Assembly: GCF_000425145.1 (NCBI RefSeq)
Contig: NZ_AULF01000003.1
Span: forward strand, 229,345 to 293,344
Reading direction: 5' to 3'
DNA length: 64,000 nucleotides
From: Pedobacter glucosidilyticus DSM 23534
GTDB lineage: Bacteria > Bacteroidota > Bacteroidia > Sphingobacteriales > Sphingobacteriaceae
Shown here: piece by piece, positions 7,832 through 17,456 of the stretch
Position numbering within the stretch: position 1 is the stretch's first letter
How the letters are laid out: every line of letters begins with the position of its first letter
Program-made: the position numbers and the translations under genes
Notes under the pieces: generated by a model
The model's input: the letters and a program-made list of their open reading frames with translations, nothing else
Databases searched by the model: none
What the model was told of the DNA's origin: nothing

Positions 7832-9280
7832 TTATTTTTTATCAAAATATTTCCAAACATAATAAACTGGAATTCCTAAAACAACAATAGCTAAACCCCA
7901 GCCACAAGTATCTGGCTTGTAAATGAGTAAATCTATACAAATAGCAGAAGCTAACAAGATGTATAGCGCTGGTAAAAAAGGATAGCCAAAAGCTTTATAC
8001 GGTCTTTTCCAATCTGGTCTTTTTATCCTCAACACAAATATCCCAGCAATGGTGATAATGTAAAATAATAAAGCAGAGAAGACACTATAATCTAATAACT
8101 GCCCATAAGTACCAGATAGACACAATAAAGCAGCCCAAAAAGCTTGTAGGATAAGCGCAAAACCTGGTACATCTTTTTTATTTAGAGTTGCCGCTTTTTT
8201 GAAAAACACACCATCTTGAGCCATGGCATAGTATAGCCTTGCCCCAGAAAGTATTAAACCATTATTGCAACCAAAAGTAGATACCATAATCAATAAAGCC
8301 ATGATAGCTGCTGCTGCACTTCCAAAAATAACTGAAGCCGCTGCCGTACCTACCCTATCTTGTAAGGCAAACATGATTCCACGCTCTAAAACCGTAGCAC
8401 CATCTGGCAAACCACTTACAGGTAATAGCATCAAATAAGCCACATTGGCCAAGATATAAAGTATGGTTACGATTAAAGTTCCAAACAATAAGCTCAGTGG
8501 AATATTCTTTTCAGGATTTTTCACCTCACCGGCAATATAGGTAATGTTATTCCAAGTATCTGATGAAAATAAAGAACCCACCATGGCGGCTCCCATGGCA
8601 CCAAAAAGTAAAACACCTCCAAGTAGCTCTGTAGAAATTGTTCCATCTTCGTTCACTTTAGTTTGGTAAGGAGCCCAAAAATTATCCAAATTAGAAAAAA
8701 AAGCTTCGCTATTTAAACCAACATAAATACCTGCTATAATAAGCCCTAATAAAGCCAATAGCTTCGCAATAGTAAAAATTGTTTGTACCAGCTTGGCACT
8801 TTTCACTCCTTGTAGGTTGATAAAGGTTAGAAAGCATATCATAATGATAGCTAACAATTGCGTATGATTTAAGCCAAAATCTCCTAAACTGAATAAAATA
8901 TTTTTTTGATCGAAAAAAGGGATAATCTCTGCGGTATATTTAGCAAATGCAATGGCTACAGCAGCAATAATTCCGGTTTGTATAACGGTAAAAACCGTCC
9001 ATCCGAAAAGAAAACCAATCATGGGATTATAGGCTTCTTTTAAATAAACATATTGACCACCTGCTTGTGGCATCATGCCTGCTAACTCTCCGTAACTTAA
9101 AGCTGCTATTAAGGTAATAACGCCTGTAATAAGCCAAATTAAAAGTATAACACCTGGAGAACCGACTTGTCTAGCGATATCAGAGCTCACTAAAAATATT
9201 CCTGAGCCAATCATAGAGCCGGCTACAATCATTGTAGAGTCTAGCAGCCCTAGCTCTCTTTTCATGGTGGTTTTTTGCAT
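7832..9280 (-). CDS. APC-family amino acid permease
   Basis: A 482-residue polytopic protein with about 12 hydrophobic segments. The N-terminal GSMIGSGIFLVSSDI motif is the substrate-binding signature of the APC superfamily, followed by the conserved Gly-rich GELAGMMPQAGGQYVYLKEAY block. It most resembles LAT/YfnA-type amino acid transporters or exchangers; the substrate cannot be read from sequence. A second Met at residue 6 (MKRELGLLD) is an equally plausible start. Confidence 0.92.
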   Translation of the reverse strand: MQKTTMKRELGLLDSTMIVAGSMIGSGIFLVSSDIARQVGSPGVILLIWLITGVITLIAALSYGELAGMMPQAGGQYVYLKEAYNPMIGFLFGWTVFTVIQTGIIAAVAIAFAKYTAEIIPFFDQKNILFSLGDFGLNHTQLLAIIMICFLTFINLQGVKSAKLVQTIFTIAKLLALLGLIIAGIYVGLNSEAFFSNLDNFWAPYQTKVNEDGTISTELLGGVLLFGAMGAAMVGSLFSSDTWNNITYIAGEVKNPEKNIPLSLLFGTLIVTILYILANVAYLMLLPVSGLPDGATVLERGIMFALQDRVGTAAASVIFGSAAAAIMALLIMVSTFGCNNGLILSGARLYYAMAQDGVFFKKAATLNKKDVPGFALILQAFWAALLCLSGTYGQLLDYSVFSALLFYIITIAGIFVLRIKRPDWKRPYKAFGYPFLPALYILLASAICIDLLIYKPDTCGWGLAIVVLGIPVYYVWKYFDKK

Positions 9281-9373
9281 AGTATTTTTCGCTATCCTAG
9301 AGATATTATGATTTAGCAGGTTTAATTTTCTTATCGAAAAGAAACAATTAATTTCTTATTAAAATTAATAAAA

Positions 9374-10534
9374 CTATTTAACTAACCTAGCTACAAACAT
9401 AGTATCAGCTTTATGCTGATAACCTTTGATAAGTTCCTGACTCTCTATTTGTAATTTAAATTCTTCTTGTATCCAAGCAACCTGAACCTCATTTTCTTCT
9501 TTAAAAACCGAACAGGTGATGTAAATAAGAGGCTTACCTGGTTTTAGATAAGATATAACGTTACGGATAATTTTACGCTGCAAATCTTGAAAAAACTGTA
9601 TGGTATGTTCTTCAAACTGATTAATCATTTCTGGCGTTCTTCCCCACGTACCAGAACCACTACAAGGTGCGTCTAAGATGATACCATCAAACTCATAATC
9701 ATGCAAGAATAAAGATTGGTCTAAGGTTAAATCCAGTACTTTTTTCTGATAGTTTCTGATACCTGCATGTAAAAAGCGTTCATCCAAATTGTCTAAAATA
9801 GAAGCTCTAATATCAGAAACTAAAAGTTTAATATCTGGCTGCTGCTGATGTAATAGTAATGATTTACCGCCAGATGCTGCACAGCAATCCCACCATTTAT
9901 CCCATTTTTGTGGTTTAAAATAATGTCCTACTTGCTGCGAGGATAAATCTTGCACCTCATATAAACCTTTATCAGTAAATAAATGATCTAGTTTTGTGCC
10001 GTTTGCTAAAGCATAGGTTTGTTCTCCCAAATGCTGAAAATTAATATCAGCATTTAGCAAAGTGCTGGTAAAACGTTTTTCGGCTCCTTTTCTAACCCTG
10101 ATGTATAAATCTGGCTGTACTAGAATTTTACTACAGAATAAAGTTGTATCTACCCCTTCTGAAAGATGTTTATGAAAAGGGAAAATATCTAAAACATCGA
10201 AAGCCGGAAACTCTTGTTTTGCTATAACAAGCTTTTCTTTAAGGGTGAAATTGATAGCAGTTTCCAATTCTGGCTTGTAAAAAGCAATAAAAGAATTGCT
10301 AATGGTATTGCAAAGAAACTCGGCAATAATTAAGCGGTTAAGCAAAGTTTCCTGATGAAGAGCATGACCTAGCCTAAAGTAATTGTAAACCAACCTGCTA
10401 GCTATTTTACGGTCTTTAGACCCCATTTGCTTGTTTTGACGATAGTATATAGCCAAAAAACGATGCAAAGGCTGGTCTTGCTGGTAATGGGCTAAAATTT
10501 GCTCTACCGTAGCCAATTGGTGAATAGCTTTCAT
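9374..10534 (-). CDS. RsmB-like RNA cytosine-5 methyltransferase
   Basis: A 386-residue SAM-dependent RNA m5C methyltransferase of the NOL1/NOP2/Sun family. The C-terminal half carries the two family cysteines, in DAPCSGSGTWGRTPEM and YITCSVFKEENEVQ; the SAM-binding loop (CAASGGKSLLL) precedes them. The N-terminal part looks like a divergent NusB-like helical domain as in RsmB, so 16S rRNA is the likely substrate by inference. Its ATG lies directly against the stop of the upstream periplasmic-binding lipoprotein gene. Confidence 0.88.
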   Translation of the reverse strand: MKAIHQLATVEQILAHYQQDQPLHRFLAIYYRQNKQMGSKDRKIASRLVYNYFRLGHALHQETLLNRLIIAEFLCNTISNSFIAFYKPELETAINFTLKEKLVIAKQEFPAFDVLDIFPFHKHLSEGVDTTLFCSKILVQPDLYIRVRKGAEKRFTSTLLNADINFQHLGEQTYALANGTKLDHLFTDKGLYEVQDLSSQQVGHYFKPQKWDKWWDCCAASGGKSLLLHQQQPDIKLLVSDIRASILDNLDERFLHAGIRNYQKKVLDLTLDQSLFLHDYEFDGIILDAPCSGSGTWGRTPEMINQFEEHTIQFFQDLQRKIIRNVISYLKPGKPLIYITCSVFKEENEVQVAWIQEEFKLQIESQELIKGYQHKADTMFVARLVK

Positions 10535-11797
10535 TTATTTAACCCTTTTAAGCTGATAATCTTGATACTTTAAAATCATTAAGCTGTGGTTATAGTAGCC
10601 CAATTTAGCATCCTTCAAAAAATCAAGTTCGTTGTGTAAACCTTCTAACGATGTTTTGGTCAAGTCATCAGCGAAAGCTTTACCATTTTTACTCATTAAA
10701 GAAGCAAAATAATAAGCAATATCAAAACCTTTGATGGCATACTCACTAGGCTCTAAACTATATTTCGCTCTGTATTTAGCTAAAAACTGCTCTACCCTAG
10801 GGGTTTTATAATCTACTTTGTAAGATGAGGTTATATGCGTGTTGAGTTTTTGCATGGTTGTAGCATCCAAAAACTGTAGCTTCTCCCAGCCGGGATGCCC
10901 AATAACCGCAATTTGAAAGTTTGCACTTAGTTTTAATAATTCTTTAGTGATAGAAAGCAGGAAGTTTCTATCCGTAGCTGGCAAAACAACAACATTTAAA
11001 CCAACCGGATTTAAATGCTTAAACACATTTTCGTAACCAACAGCTTTTATACCAATTTCAGAAAATGCGGTTTGTTTTAATAAGCTATCGCGATATTTCT
11101 TAAATGGAACAGCAAATTTAAACTCATCTGCCTGCCCACTTCTAATCATGATGATTTTTCGAGGCTTTAAATCAGATTTTATAAAATTAACAGCACTTAA
11201 GGTATGCTGTTCTAAAGAATTGTTAATGGTAATTAAATAAGGATTGTTAAACTGCTCCGGACCTGTTGCTGCTAGAGGAGAAACCACCAGTTTCTGCATA
11301 TTTTTACTGTATGTGGCAAAAGCTTTTATCCCATTAGGGAAAATAGGCCCAACAATTAAATCGGAATTTTTGATACCTGCTTTAGCTGCTAGAATAGCAA
11401 TATTAGCAGGATCATCCTTAGAATCGTAAACCTGTAACTTAAAGTTACCCCCTAAATTGTTTGCTACAGAATCTAAACCCATCTTAAAACCTTGATAAAA
11501 ATCAATCGCAATTTCTGCTTTGGCAATATCATTTAAACCAGCCGTTTGATGGTTGATACTGGAAAGTTCAAAAGGAAGAACCAGCGAAATCACCATTTCT
11601 GGCTTTTCTGCTAGTTTATCTTCGGGTATTGTTTCTAGTTTTGGCTTTAATTTAATCTCTCTATCTGGTGCGGGCTCTATACGCTCAACAACTTTAGGAG
11701 TGGTTTTTGGCGAACAAGCCGCCAAGAAAGCTAAAAATAGTAATACATAAACCCTACTCCCACTCAATGGTAGCAGGCGGTTTAGAACTGATATCAT
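10535..11797 (-). CDS. Type I periplasmic-binding-fold lipoprotein
   Basis: A 420-residue lipoprotein with lipobox FLAAC and a two-lobed type I periplasmic binding domain (from about residue 65: [13 protein letters not shown], then [15 protein letters not shown]). Relatives are annotated as amino-acid ABC transporter binding proteins, but no permease or ATPase gene is nearby, so a cell-envelope role like that of LpoA is possible. The ATG at 11797 lies 44 bp inside guaA; a TTG at 11767 would give [18 protein letters not shown], a tighter signal peptide. Either way the signal peptide overlaps the guaA 3' end in another frame. Confidence 0.82.
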   Translation of the reverse strand: MISVLNRLLPLSGSRVYVLLFLAFLAACSPKTTPKVVERIEPAPDREIKLKPKLETIPEDKLAEKPEMVISLVLPFELSSINHQTAGLNDIAKAEIAIDFYQGFKMGLDSVANNLGGNFKLQVYDSKDDPANIAILAAKAGIKNSDLIVGPIFPNGIKAFATYSKNMQKLVVSPLAATGPEQFNNPYLITINNSLEQHTLSAVNFIKSDLKPRKIIMIRSGQADEFKFAVPFKKYRDSLLKQTAFSEIGIKAVGYENVFKHLNPVGLNVVVLPATDRNFLLSITKELLKLSANFQIAVIGHPGWEKLQFLDATTMQKLNTHITSSYKVDYKTPRVEQFLAKYRAKYSLEPSEYAIKGFDIAYYFASLMSKNGKAFADDLTKTSLEGLHNELDFLKDAKLGYYNHSLMILKYQDYQLKRVK

Positions 11798-13286
11798 ACA
11801 CTACCCGGTTTATACCTTTAACATTATTGATAATTTCATTAGATATTTTAGCTAGTAGCTCGTAAGGTAAATGGCTCCAATCGGCAGTCATACCATCTAC
11901 AGATTCTACGGCTCTTAAACTTACAACGTTTTCGTAAGTTCTTTCGTCTCCCATAACCCCAACAGATTGTATAGGCAAATAAATAGTTCCTGCTTGCCAA
12001 ACTCTATCATACCAACCTGCTTTTTTTAGGTTTTCTATGTAGATATAATCTGCTTCTTGTAAGATAGCTACTTTTTCTGGAGTAACTTCTCCTAATATTC
12101 TGATACCTAAACCTGGCCCCGGGAAAGGATGTCTGTTTAAGATATTCTCTGGTAAACCTAGTGCTTTACCAACTCTTCTAACTTCGTCCTTAAATAAGGA
12201 TTTTAGAGGCTCAACAATTTTAAGCTTCATAAAATCTGGCAAACCACCCACATTATGGTGAGATTTTATAGTTGCAGACGGACCACCATTTACCGATACT
12301 GATTCTATCACATCCGGATAAATGGTACCTTGTGCTAACCATTTTACATCAGAAATTTGATGCGCTTCATCATCAAAAACCTCTATAAAAACTCTGCCTA
12401 TGGCTTTTCTTTTCTGCTCAGGATCTGTTAAACCAGCTAGGGCATCGTAAAATAACTGCTTAGCATTAACACCTTTTACGTTTAAACCTAAATCTTTATA
12501 AGATTCTAAAACAGATTCAAACTCGTTCTTACGTAATAAGCCATTATCAACAAAAATACAATGTAAATTTTTGCCAATAGCTTTATGCAAAAGCAATGCC
12601 GCAACAGACGAATCAACCCCGCCAGATAAACCTAAAACCACTTTATCATCGCCTAATTGACTTTTTAAATCATCTATGGTAATATCCGCGAAAGCGTGTG
12701 GAGTCCAATCTTGTGAGCAGCCACAAATATCTACCAAGAAGTTTTGCAATAACTGCTTCCCATCTGTAGAATGTGTTACCTCTGGGTGAAATTGTATACC
12801 GTAAGTTTGTGTGCCTTTTAGTTGGTAAGCAGCAACTTTCACAGTATCTGTACTGGCAATAACCTCAAAATTTGAAGGAATTTCTTTAATGGTATCTCCA
12901 TGAGACATCCATACTTGTGATTTGGCAGGGATACCATGTAATAAAGGATTATTAGCATGAATGTACTCCAAATTTGCTCTTCCGTATTCTCTAATTTCTG
13001 ATGCTACAACTTGTCCGCCAGAATGCTGCGCCATATATTGTGCCCCATAACAAACACCTAGCAAAGGTAGTTTCTCATGAAATTGTTTGAAATCTACTTG
13101 TGGGGCATCGGCTTGTCTTACAGAAGACGGACTCCCTGATAGGATAACACCTTTTGTATATTCATCAATTGCTGGGACCTTATTAAAGGGGTGGATTTCG
13201 CAATAAACATTTAGCTCTCTTACCCTACGGGCTATCAATTGGGTATATTGCGAGCCGAAATCTAAAATGAGGATTTTCTCTTGCAT
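11754..13286 (-). CDS. guaA: GMP synthase (glutamine-hydrolysing)
   Basis: Amidates XMP to GMP using glutamine and ATP, the last step of guanine nucleotide synthesis. The 510-residue protein has an N-terminal class I glutamine amidotransferase domain (Cys79 in [10 protein letters not shown]; His/Glu in FHPEVTHS), an ATP-pyrophosphatase P-loop ([10 protein letters not shown], near residue 222) and the C-terminal dimerisation domain ending in PPATIEWE. I start at the ATG at 13286, not the upstream TTG, because a -7 box (TACCTTTG) ends 3 nt before it. Confidence 0.97.
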   Translation of the reverse strand: MQEKILILDFGSQYTQLIARRVRELNVYCEIHPFNKVPAIDEYTKGVILSGSPSSVRQADAPQVDFKQFHEKLPLLGVCYGAQYMAQHSGGQVVASEIREYGRANLEYIHANNPLLHGIPAKSQVWMSHGDTIKEIPSNFEVIASTDTVKVAAYQLKGTQTYGIQFHPEVTHSTDGKQLLQNFLVDICGCSQDWTPHAFADITIDDLKSQLGDDKVVLGLSGGVDSSVAALLLHKAIGKNLHCIFVDNGLLRKNEFESVLESYKDLGLNVKGVNAKQLFYDALAGLTDPEQKRKAIGRVFIEVFDDEAHQISDVKWLAQGTIYPDVIESVSVNGGPSATIKSHHNVGGLPDFMKLKIVEPLKSLFKDEVRRVGKALGLPENILNRHPFPGPGLGIRILGEVTPEKVAILQEADYIYIENLKKAGWYDRVWQAGTIYLPIQSVGVMGDERTYENVVSLRAVESVDGMTADWSHLPYELLAKISNEIINNVKGINRVVYDISSKPPATIEWE

Positions 13287-13289
13287 GCG

Positions 13290-13297
13290 CAAAGGTA
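13290..13297 (-). promoter_or_regulatory. Bacteroidota -7 box abutting the guaA start
   Basis: TACCTTTG ends three bases before the guaA ATG. With a transcription start a few bases downstream of the box, the mRNA would begin at or just before the start codon. Confidence 0.55.
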
Positions 13298-13422
13298 AAA
13301 ATTTAAAGCTTTGTAACTAGTAAATAAGGTAAATAAGTTTAGCTATGATTTGGGGCTTTTCCAAAACCTTATCTGATTTGATAGTAATAAAAATTTCCTA
13401 TTTTGTAGAAAATCTAAATGGA

Positions 13423-14865
13423 ATGAAAAAATTATCATCTATGCTTGTTGTGGGTGTTATCTTGCTAGGAGCAGTAGTTTTAATCAATACTTTCACTTTT
13501 AAAAGCAAGCAAATAAATACTGAACCCGCAGAATTTATAAATATACCTCAAACTTGTATACAAAATTTACAGAAAGCTATTCAATTTAAAACCATTTCTT
13601 ATGATCGTCCTGATTTAATAGATAGTGCTGCATTTTTAGATTTTCATACTTTTTTGGTGCAAGCTTATCCTTTAACTTTTTCTAAATTAAAACTAGAAAA
13701 AATTAACGGCTTAAGCCTGATATTACATTGGCAAGGTAAAAACAAGGCATTACAACCTATCATTTTAATGGCTCATCAGGATGTTGTACCTGTAGAAGAA
13801 GCTACTAGAAAGAATTGGCATGCCGATCCATTTTCTGGAGCTTTAAAAGACGACTTTATTTATGGTAGAGGAACTATTGATGACAAAGGAAGCTTGATAG
13901 CCATTTTAGAAAGTGTTGAGCTACTTTTGAAAGATAATTTCATCCCTGAAAATGATATTTATTTTGTATTTGGCCACGATGAAGAGGTTACAGGCAAAAG
14001 AGGCGCAAAAGTAATTGCTGCTTTATTTAAGCAAAGAGGGATAAAACCTGCTATGGTTTTGGATGAAGGCGGTATTATTACCCATTATAAAGTGCCAGGT
14101 TTAGATAAACCAGCTGCTGTTGTTGGCATTGCAGAAAAAGGTTATGTAACAGTAGATTTAAAAGCAAGAATTGCAGGTGGACACTCTTCTATGCCAGAAA
14201 AACAAACCGCTATAGATGAGCTTGCCAAAGCTTTGGTAAAGCTTAAAGAAAACCAATTCCCTTTAGAGTTAGGTCCGGTAACCAATCTTTTTATGGATTA
14301 TGTTGGTCCAGAAATGCCGTTTGTTAGTAAAATGGCAATGGCTAACCGTTGGCTGTTTTCATCTATCATTAAAAGTAATTATGAAAAAACCGCTGCCGGG
14401 AGTGCTACTTTAAGAACAACAACAGCTACTACCATTTTTAATGCGGGTTTAAAAGAAAATCTTATCCCAGGCGAGGCTAGTGCTACTGTAAATTTCAGAA
14501 CATTACCTGGGGTTGATACTTTGGCAGTCATCAATCATGTAAAAAAAGTAATTAACAACCCTGATATTGAAGTTACCTTAAGACAAGGTAGCTCTGCAAC
14601 AGCACAAATTGCTAAGGTTAACGATAAAACTTTTGATTATTTGCAAAAAACTATAAGTGCTTTTCAGGAAGACATTATTGTAACACCTTATTTGGTGTTG
14701 GGTGCTACAGATAGTAGGTTCTTTGGCGATTTAACTACACAAGTTTTCAGGTTTACTCCTTTTACAGATCCTGAGGGTTTTCATGGTGTAAATGAAAGAA
14801 TTAAAGTAACCGAATTTAAAAAAGGGATTATGTTCTATTATCATTTTATTAAAAATTATAATTAA
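13423..14865 (+). CDS. M20 family metallopeptidase (PM20D1/CPS1-like)
   Basis: A 480-residue M20 peptidase with an N-terminal hydrophobic anchor (residues 1-25). The di-zinc site is complete: His in MAHQDVVPV, bridging Asp in GRGTIDDKGS, the Glu pair in GHDEEVTG, a later Asp/Glu in VLDEGG and a C-terminal His in DPEGFHGVNE. The large inserted dimerisation domain and the EKGYVTVDL block fit the carboxypeptidase S / PM20D1 subgroup. The frame extends to 13345, but the ATG at 13423 begins the membrane anchor. It is transcribed away from guaA. Confidence 0.9.
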   Translation: MKKLSSMLVVGVILLGAVVLINTFTFKSKQINTEPAEFINIPQTCIQNLQKAIQFKTISYDRPDLIDSAAFLDFHTFLVQAYPLTFSKLKLEKINGLSLILHWQGKNKALQPIILMAHQDVVPVEEATRKNWHADPFSGALKDDFIYGRGTIDDKGSLIAILESVELLLKDNFIPENDIYFVFGHDEEVTGKRGAKVIAALFKQRGIKPAMVLDEGGIITHYKVPGLDKPAAVVGIAEKGYVTVDLKARIAGGHSSMPEKQTAIDELAKALVKLKENQFPLELGPVTNLFMDYVGPEMPFVSKMAMANRWLFSSIIKSNYEKTAAGSATLRTTTATTIFNAGLKENLIPGEASATVNFRTLPGVDTLAVINHVKKVINNPDIEVTLRQGSSATAQIAKVNDKTFDYLQKTISAFQEDIIVTPYLVLGATDSRFFGDLTTQVFRFTPFTDPEGFHGVNERIKVTEFKKGIMFYYHFIKNYN

Positions 14866-14943
14866 AAAAACCTACCCATTTCGGGTAGTACAGCGTTTAA
14901 TTCTTCATAATATTTTTGCTTAATTAATTAAAACAAAAATATT

Positions 14944-15426
14944 ATGATTAAAAACTTATCAAAAATTGCCATGTCTTTAGCTTTGGCTTTAACCTTATTT
15001 TCTTGTAAAAAAGACGAGGACAACAACCAAGCTCCTATTGTAAGTATTACCTCTCCTACCACAACTTATACCTATGTTGGTTCTCAACCTTATGTTGAGA
15101 TAACCGCTGAAGCGTATGATAACGACGGAACTATTGCTAAAGTAGAATTTTACAGAGGCACTACTTTAGTAGCTACAGAAACTATTCCTGATAGCAGAAA
15201 ATTATCCTTTTCTAAAGACCGTATAACCATTTCAGCTACTGAAATCGCTATAGATTATTCTAGAAGATTTTCTGCATTTATTGAAGGTGCGCCATTTGTT
15301 GCCGGACCTAATACCATAACTGCTAAAGCTTATGATGATAAAGGAAAAATTACAACCAGTGCGGCTGTGACTTTTACTTTACAATTGCAAAATGTAGTTA
15401 TTGCATTACCTGCTAGTATCAAATAA
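14944..15426 (+). CDS. Ig-like domain lipoprotein
   Basis: A 160-residue lipoprotein (lipobox FSC near residue 21, then KKDEDNNQAP). The body is one Ig-like/FN3-type beta-sandwich with the NQAPIVSITSPT opening and the AKVEFYRGTTLVATE strand pattern common in surface glycan-binding and cadherin-like Bacteroidota proteins. It stands alone between an M20 peptidase gene and a convergent deaminase gene. Its function is unknown. Confidence 0.82.
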   Translation: MIKNLSKIAMSLALALTLFSCKKDEDNNQAPIVSITSPTTTYTYVGSQPYVEITAEAYDNDGTIAKVEFYRGTTLVATETIPDSRKLSFSKDRITISATEIAIDYSRRFSAFIEGAPFVAGPNTITAKAYDDKGKITTSAAVTFTLQLQNVVIALPASIK

Positions 15427-15450
15427 AATCTTTAAACCCCGCGAAAGAAG

Positions 15451-15487
15451 CAGGTTAAGTTGTTTATCATACAACTTGCCTGTTTTA
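15451..15487. terminator. Terminator-like hairpin between convergent genes
   Basis: CAGGTTAAGTTG pairs with CAACTTGCCTG across a 9-nt loop with one small bulge, followed by TTTTATT. It reaches the stop codon of the dCMP deaminase gene and could serve both strands. Confidence 0.6.
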
Positions 15488-15937
15488 TTCTTTTAGCTTT
15501 TCACAAACTACACCAAACTTATTTAAAAAATCTACGCCTTCATCAGAAGGTAAACCTTTATAAGCTGCATAAGAATCTCTAAAATACACATGCTTAATGC
15601 CTGATGATAAAATTAATCTAGCACAAGCAATACAAGGCGATAAAGTGGTGTACAAAGTAGCATCTTGTATTTGTGTACCATTTTTAACAGCGTATAAAAT
15701 AGCATTTTCCTCGGCATGCAAAGCTAAAGAGCAGCTATTTCTAGAATCTCTTGGGCAACCGTCTTGAGGCCATTCTTCATCGCAATTATGCGTACCTGCT
15801 GGTGGGCCGTTATAACCTATAGATATAATACGTGTATCTTTTGTAAGTACCGCCCCTACTTGATTTTTCACACAATGCGAACGCCTTGCTAAATCAGAAG
15901 CTAAATTCATGAATATAGAATCAAAACTTAGTTTCAT
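15485..15937 (-). CDS. dCMP deaminase family protein (ComEB-like)
   Basis: A 150-residue zinc-dependent deaminase probably converting dCMP to dUMP for dTTP synthesis. Zinc ligands are His74 with catalytic Glu76 in HAEENA, and Cys102/Cys105 in PCIACA. The insert with Cys and His (GTHNCDEEWPQDGCPR) is typical of the ComEB/dCMP deaminase branch. It is a single gene; the deaminated substrate is assigned by family only. Confidence 0.9.
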   Translation of the reverse strand: MKLSFDSIFMNLASDLARRSHCVKNQVGAVLTKDTRIISIGYNGPPAGTHNCDEEWPQDGCPRDSRNSCSLALHAEENAILYAVKNGTQIQDATLYTTLSPCIACARLILSSGIKHVYFRDSYAAYKGLPSDEGVDFLNKFGVVCEKLKE

Positions 15938-16163
15938 ATATACTTAAATGTTTCCTGCTTATTTATTTGATGCGCTAAAATAGTAATAACCCTTAAGCTT
16001 TAACGTTAATTTTTAGATTATGTAGTTTGGTATAATCAAACTCGCCTTATACTTTTATCCTTCTAAAATTTATTTGAATTGTAACGAATGTAATTTTACA
16101 GTTAATTTTAACCAATAAAATTGCATATTCGCATCATAGCATCACATAAAGAACCTTTATTAC

Positions 16164-16793
16164 ATGTTAGAATTAATTGTTTCGGGTATAGGATTAGGAA
16201 TAGTGCTCTCTTTTGTAACAGGACCCGTATTTTTTGCGTTGATTAAAACGAGTATTGAGAAAGGATTTCATGCAGGCGTTTCTTTAGCTTTAGGAGTAGT
16301 CATTTCTGATGCCGTTTATGTAGCTGTAACTCTATTTGGCTCTTCTTTACTTAATTTTGAAAACAAATATCGTTTACCTATCGGGATATTAGGAAGTGCC
16401 ATTCTTTTTGGAATTGGGCTTTATTATTTGTTGAAAAAAGTTAAAATCACTTATGAACATATTCCCTCTTCAAAGAAAAATGCCGGTTATTTTCTTAAGG
16501 GATTTTTCATGTGCATTTTCAATCCTTTTATTTTATTGTATTGGATAAGTGTTACCAGTGGGATTTACTCTTTAAACGGGGAACTTAAAAGCGAGCAAAT
16601 TATACCATTTTTTGGAAGTATTTTAATTACCCTTTTTGGGATGGATACTTTAAAAGCCTATTTTGCTCATCGTTTAAGGCATAAAATAAGAGAGCAAACC
16701 ATCCAAAAAGTAAACAGGATAGCTGGGATTTTAATCATAACCTTTGCTTTAAAATTGGTTTATAACCTGATATTTACCGAAACCTTAATTTAA
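16164..16793 (+). CDS. LysE/RhtB family exporter
   Basis: A 209-residue inner-membrane protein with six hydrophobic segments and the LysE-family N terminus (GIVLSFVTGPVFFALIKTSIEKGFHAG). Members export amino acids or related small molecules; the substrate here is unknown. Its stop codon (16791-16793) directly abuts that of the convergent lipoprotein gene, with no space for a terminator between them. Confidence 0.88.
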   Translation: MLELIVSGIGLGIVLSFVTGPVFFALIKTSIEKGFHAGVSLALGVVISDAVYVAVTLFGSSLLNFENKYRLPIGILGSAILFGIGLYYLLKKVKITYEHIPSSKKNAGYFLKGFFMCIFNPFILLYWISVTSGIYSLNGELKSEQIIPFFGSILITLFGMDTLKAYFAHRLRHKIREQTIQKVNRIAGILIITFALKLVYNLIFTETLI

Positions 16794-17369
16794 TTATAAG
16801 CTGCTTGTTCCTGGATAGATATCAATATAATCTACCACCATACCGCCTTCGCAACTGGTCATATTTTGTAATCTAAAGTATTTACGATTTCCTTTCCCAT
16901 AAAAGGTTTGTTTACCTTCTTTTATACAAGGCTCGCCATTGTTGATACTGCTTACTAAAGTTTCTATTCTACCTTCAAACTCAAGTTCTTTTTCATTTAA
17001 GCGCCTTATTTTGCCTTCTATTTTAAGATAATCTCCATTTGTGTTGTTTTGAGTGCCTGCTATCAGATACCAATCATTTGCTACAGGGGTTACCTCAACA
17101 TAACCAGGTTTATCCCAACTTATCCACTGTAAAGTAATAGGATGCTTTCCGGCTTTTAAAGTTTGTTTGCTAATTGTGTCTTTGATTTTTGTATGCTCTT
17201 GAACTTTTATCAAGCTATCTCGAGCATTTAAAAGCTTTTTTAAGCTGTCATTTTCTCTTATTAGCGATTCATACTTTGCTTTATCAATTTGACTGAGTTT
17301 ATTTTCTGTGCAGGCAGTAAACAACAGTATAAAAAATACTATAGTCGAAAATTTGGTTAATGAAATCAT
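16794..17369 (-). CDS. Lipoprotein with coiled coil, unknown function
   Basis: About 191 residues from the ATG at 17369, which begins a signal peptide ending in lipobox FTAC; the frame also extends to 17396. After the cysteine there is a short heptad-like segment (ENDSLKKLLNARDSL) suggesting a coiled coil, then a beta-rich C-terminal domain with two cysteines (GEPCIKEG and TSCEGG) that could form a disulfide. I do not recognise the family. It lies downstream of purF, separated by a strong terminator. Confidence 0.7.
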   Translation of the reverse strand: MISLTKFSTIVFFILLFTACTENKLSQIDKAKYESLIRENDSLKKLLNARDSLIKVQEHTKIKDTISKQTLKAGKHPITLQWISWDKPGYVEVTPVANDWYLIAGTQNNTNGDYLKIEGKIRRLNEKELEFEGRIETLVSSINNGEPCIKEGKQTFYGKGNRKYFRLQNMTSCEGGMVVDYIDIYPGTSSL

Positions 17370-17397
17370 ACCCTTTAAAATCATAATGTATGCCAAT

Positions 17398-17434
17398 AAA
17401 AAAAGTCGGTTAGAGCTTTACTCCAACCGACTTT
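17398..17434 (-). terminator. Intrinsic terminator of purF
   Basis: On the minus strand AAGTCGGTT pairs with AACCGACTT, extended by GAG/CTC around a short loop, and is followed by seven T. It lies just beyond the purF stop. Confidence 0.85.
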
Positions 17435-17456
17435 CTCCTGAAAAGTTTATAGAAAA

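Noticed and set aside
14872..14888. CTACCC/GGGTAG hairpin after the M20 peptidase gene
   Set aside because: On the plus strand no T run follows, so it is a poor terminator for the gene it follows. The T run is on the minus strand, where no upstream gene needs it.
16793..16794. Missing terminator between LysE and the lipoprotein gene
   Set aside because: Their stop codons abut, but read-through between convergent genes is common and no unusual structure is visible there.
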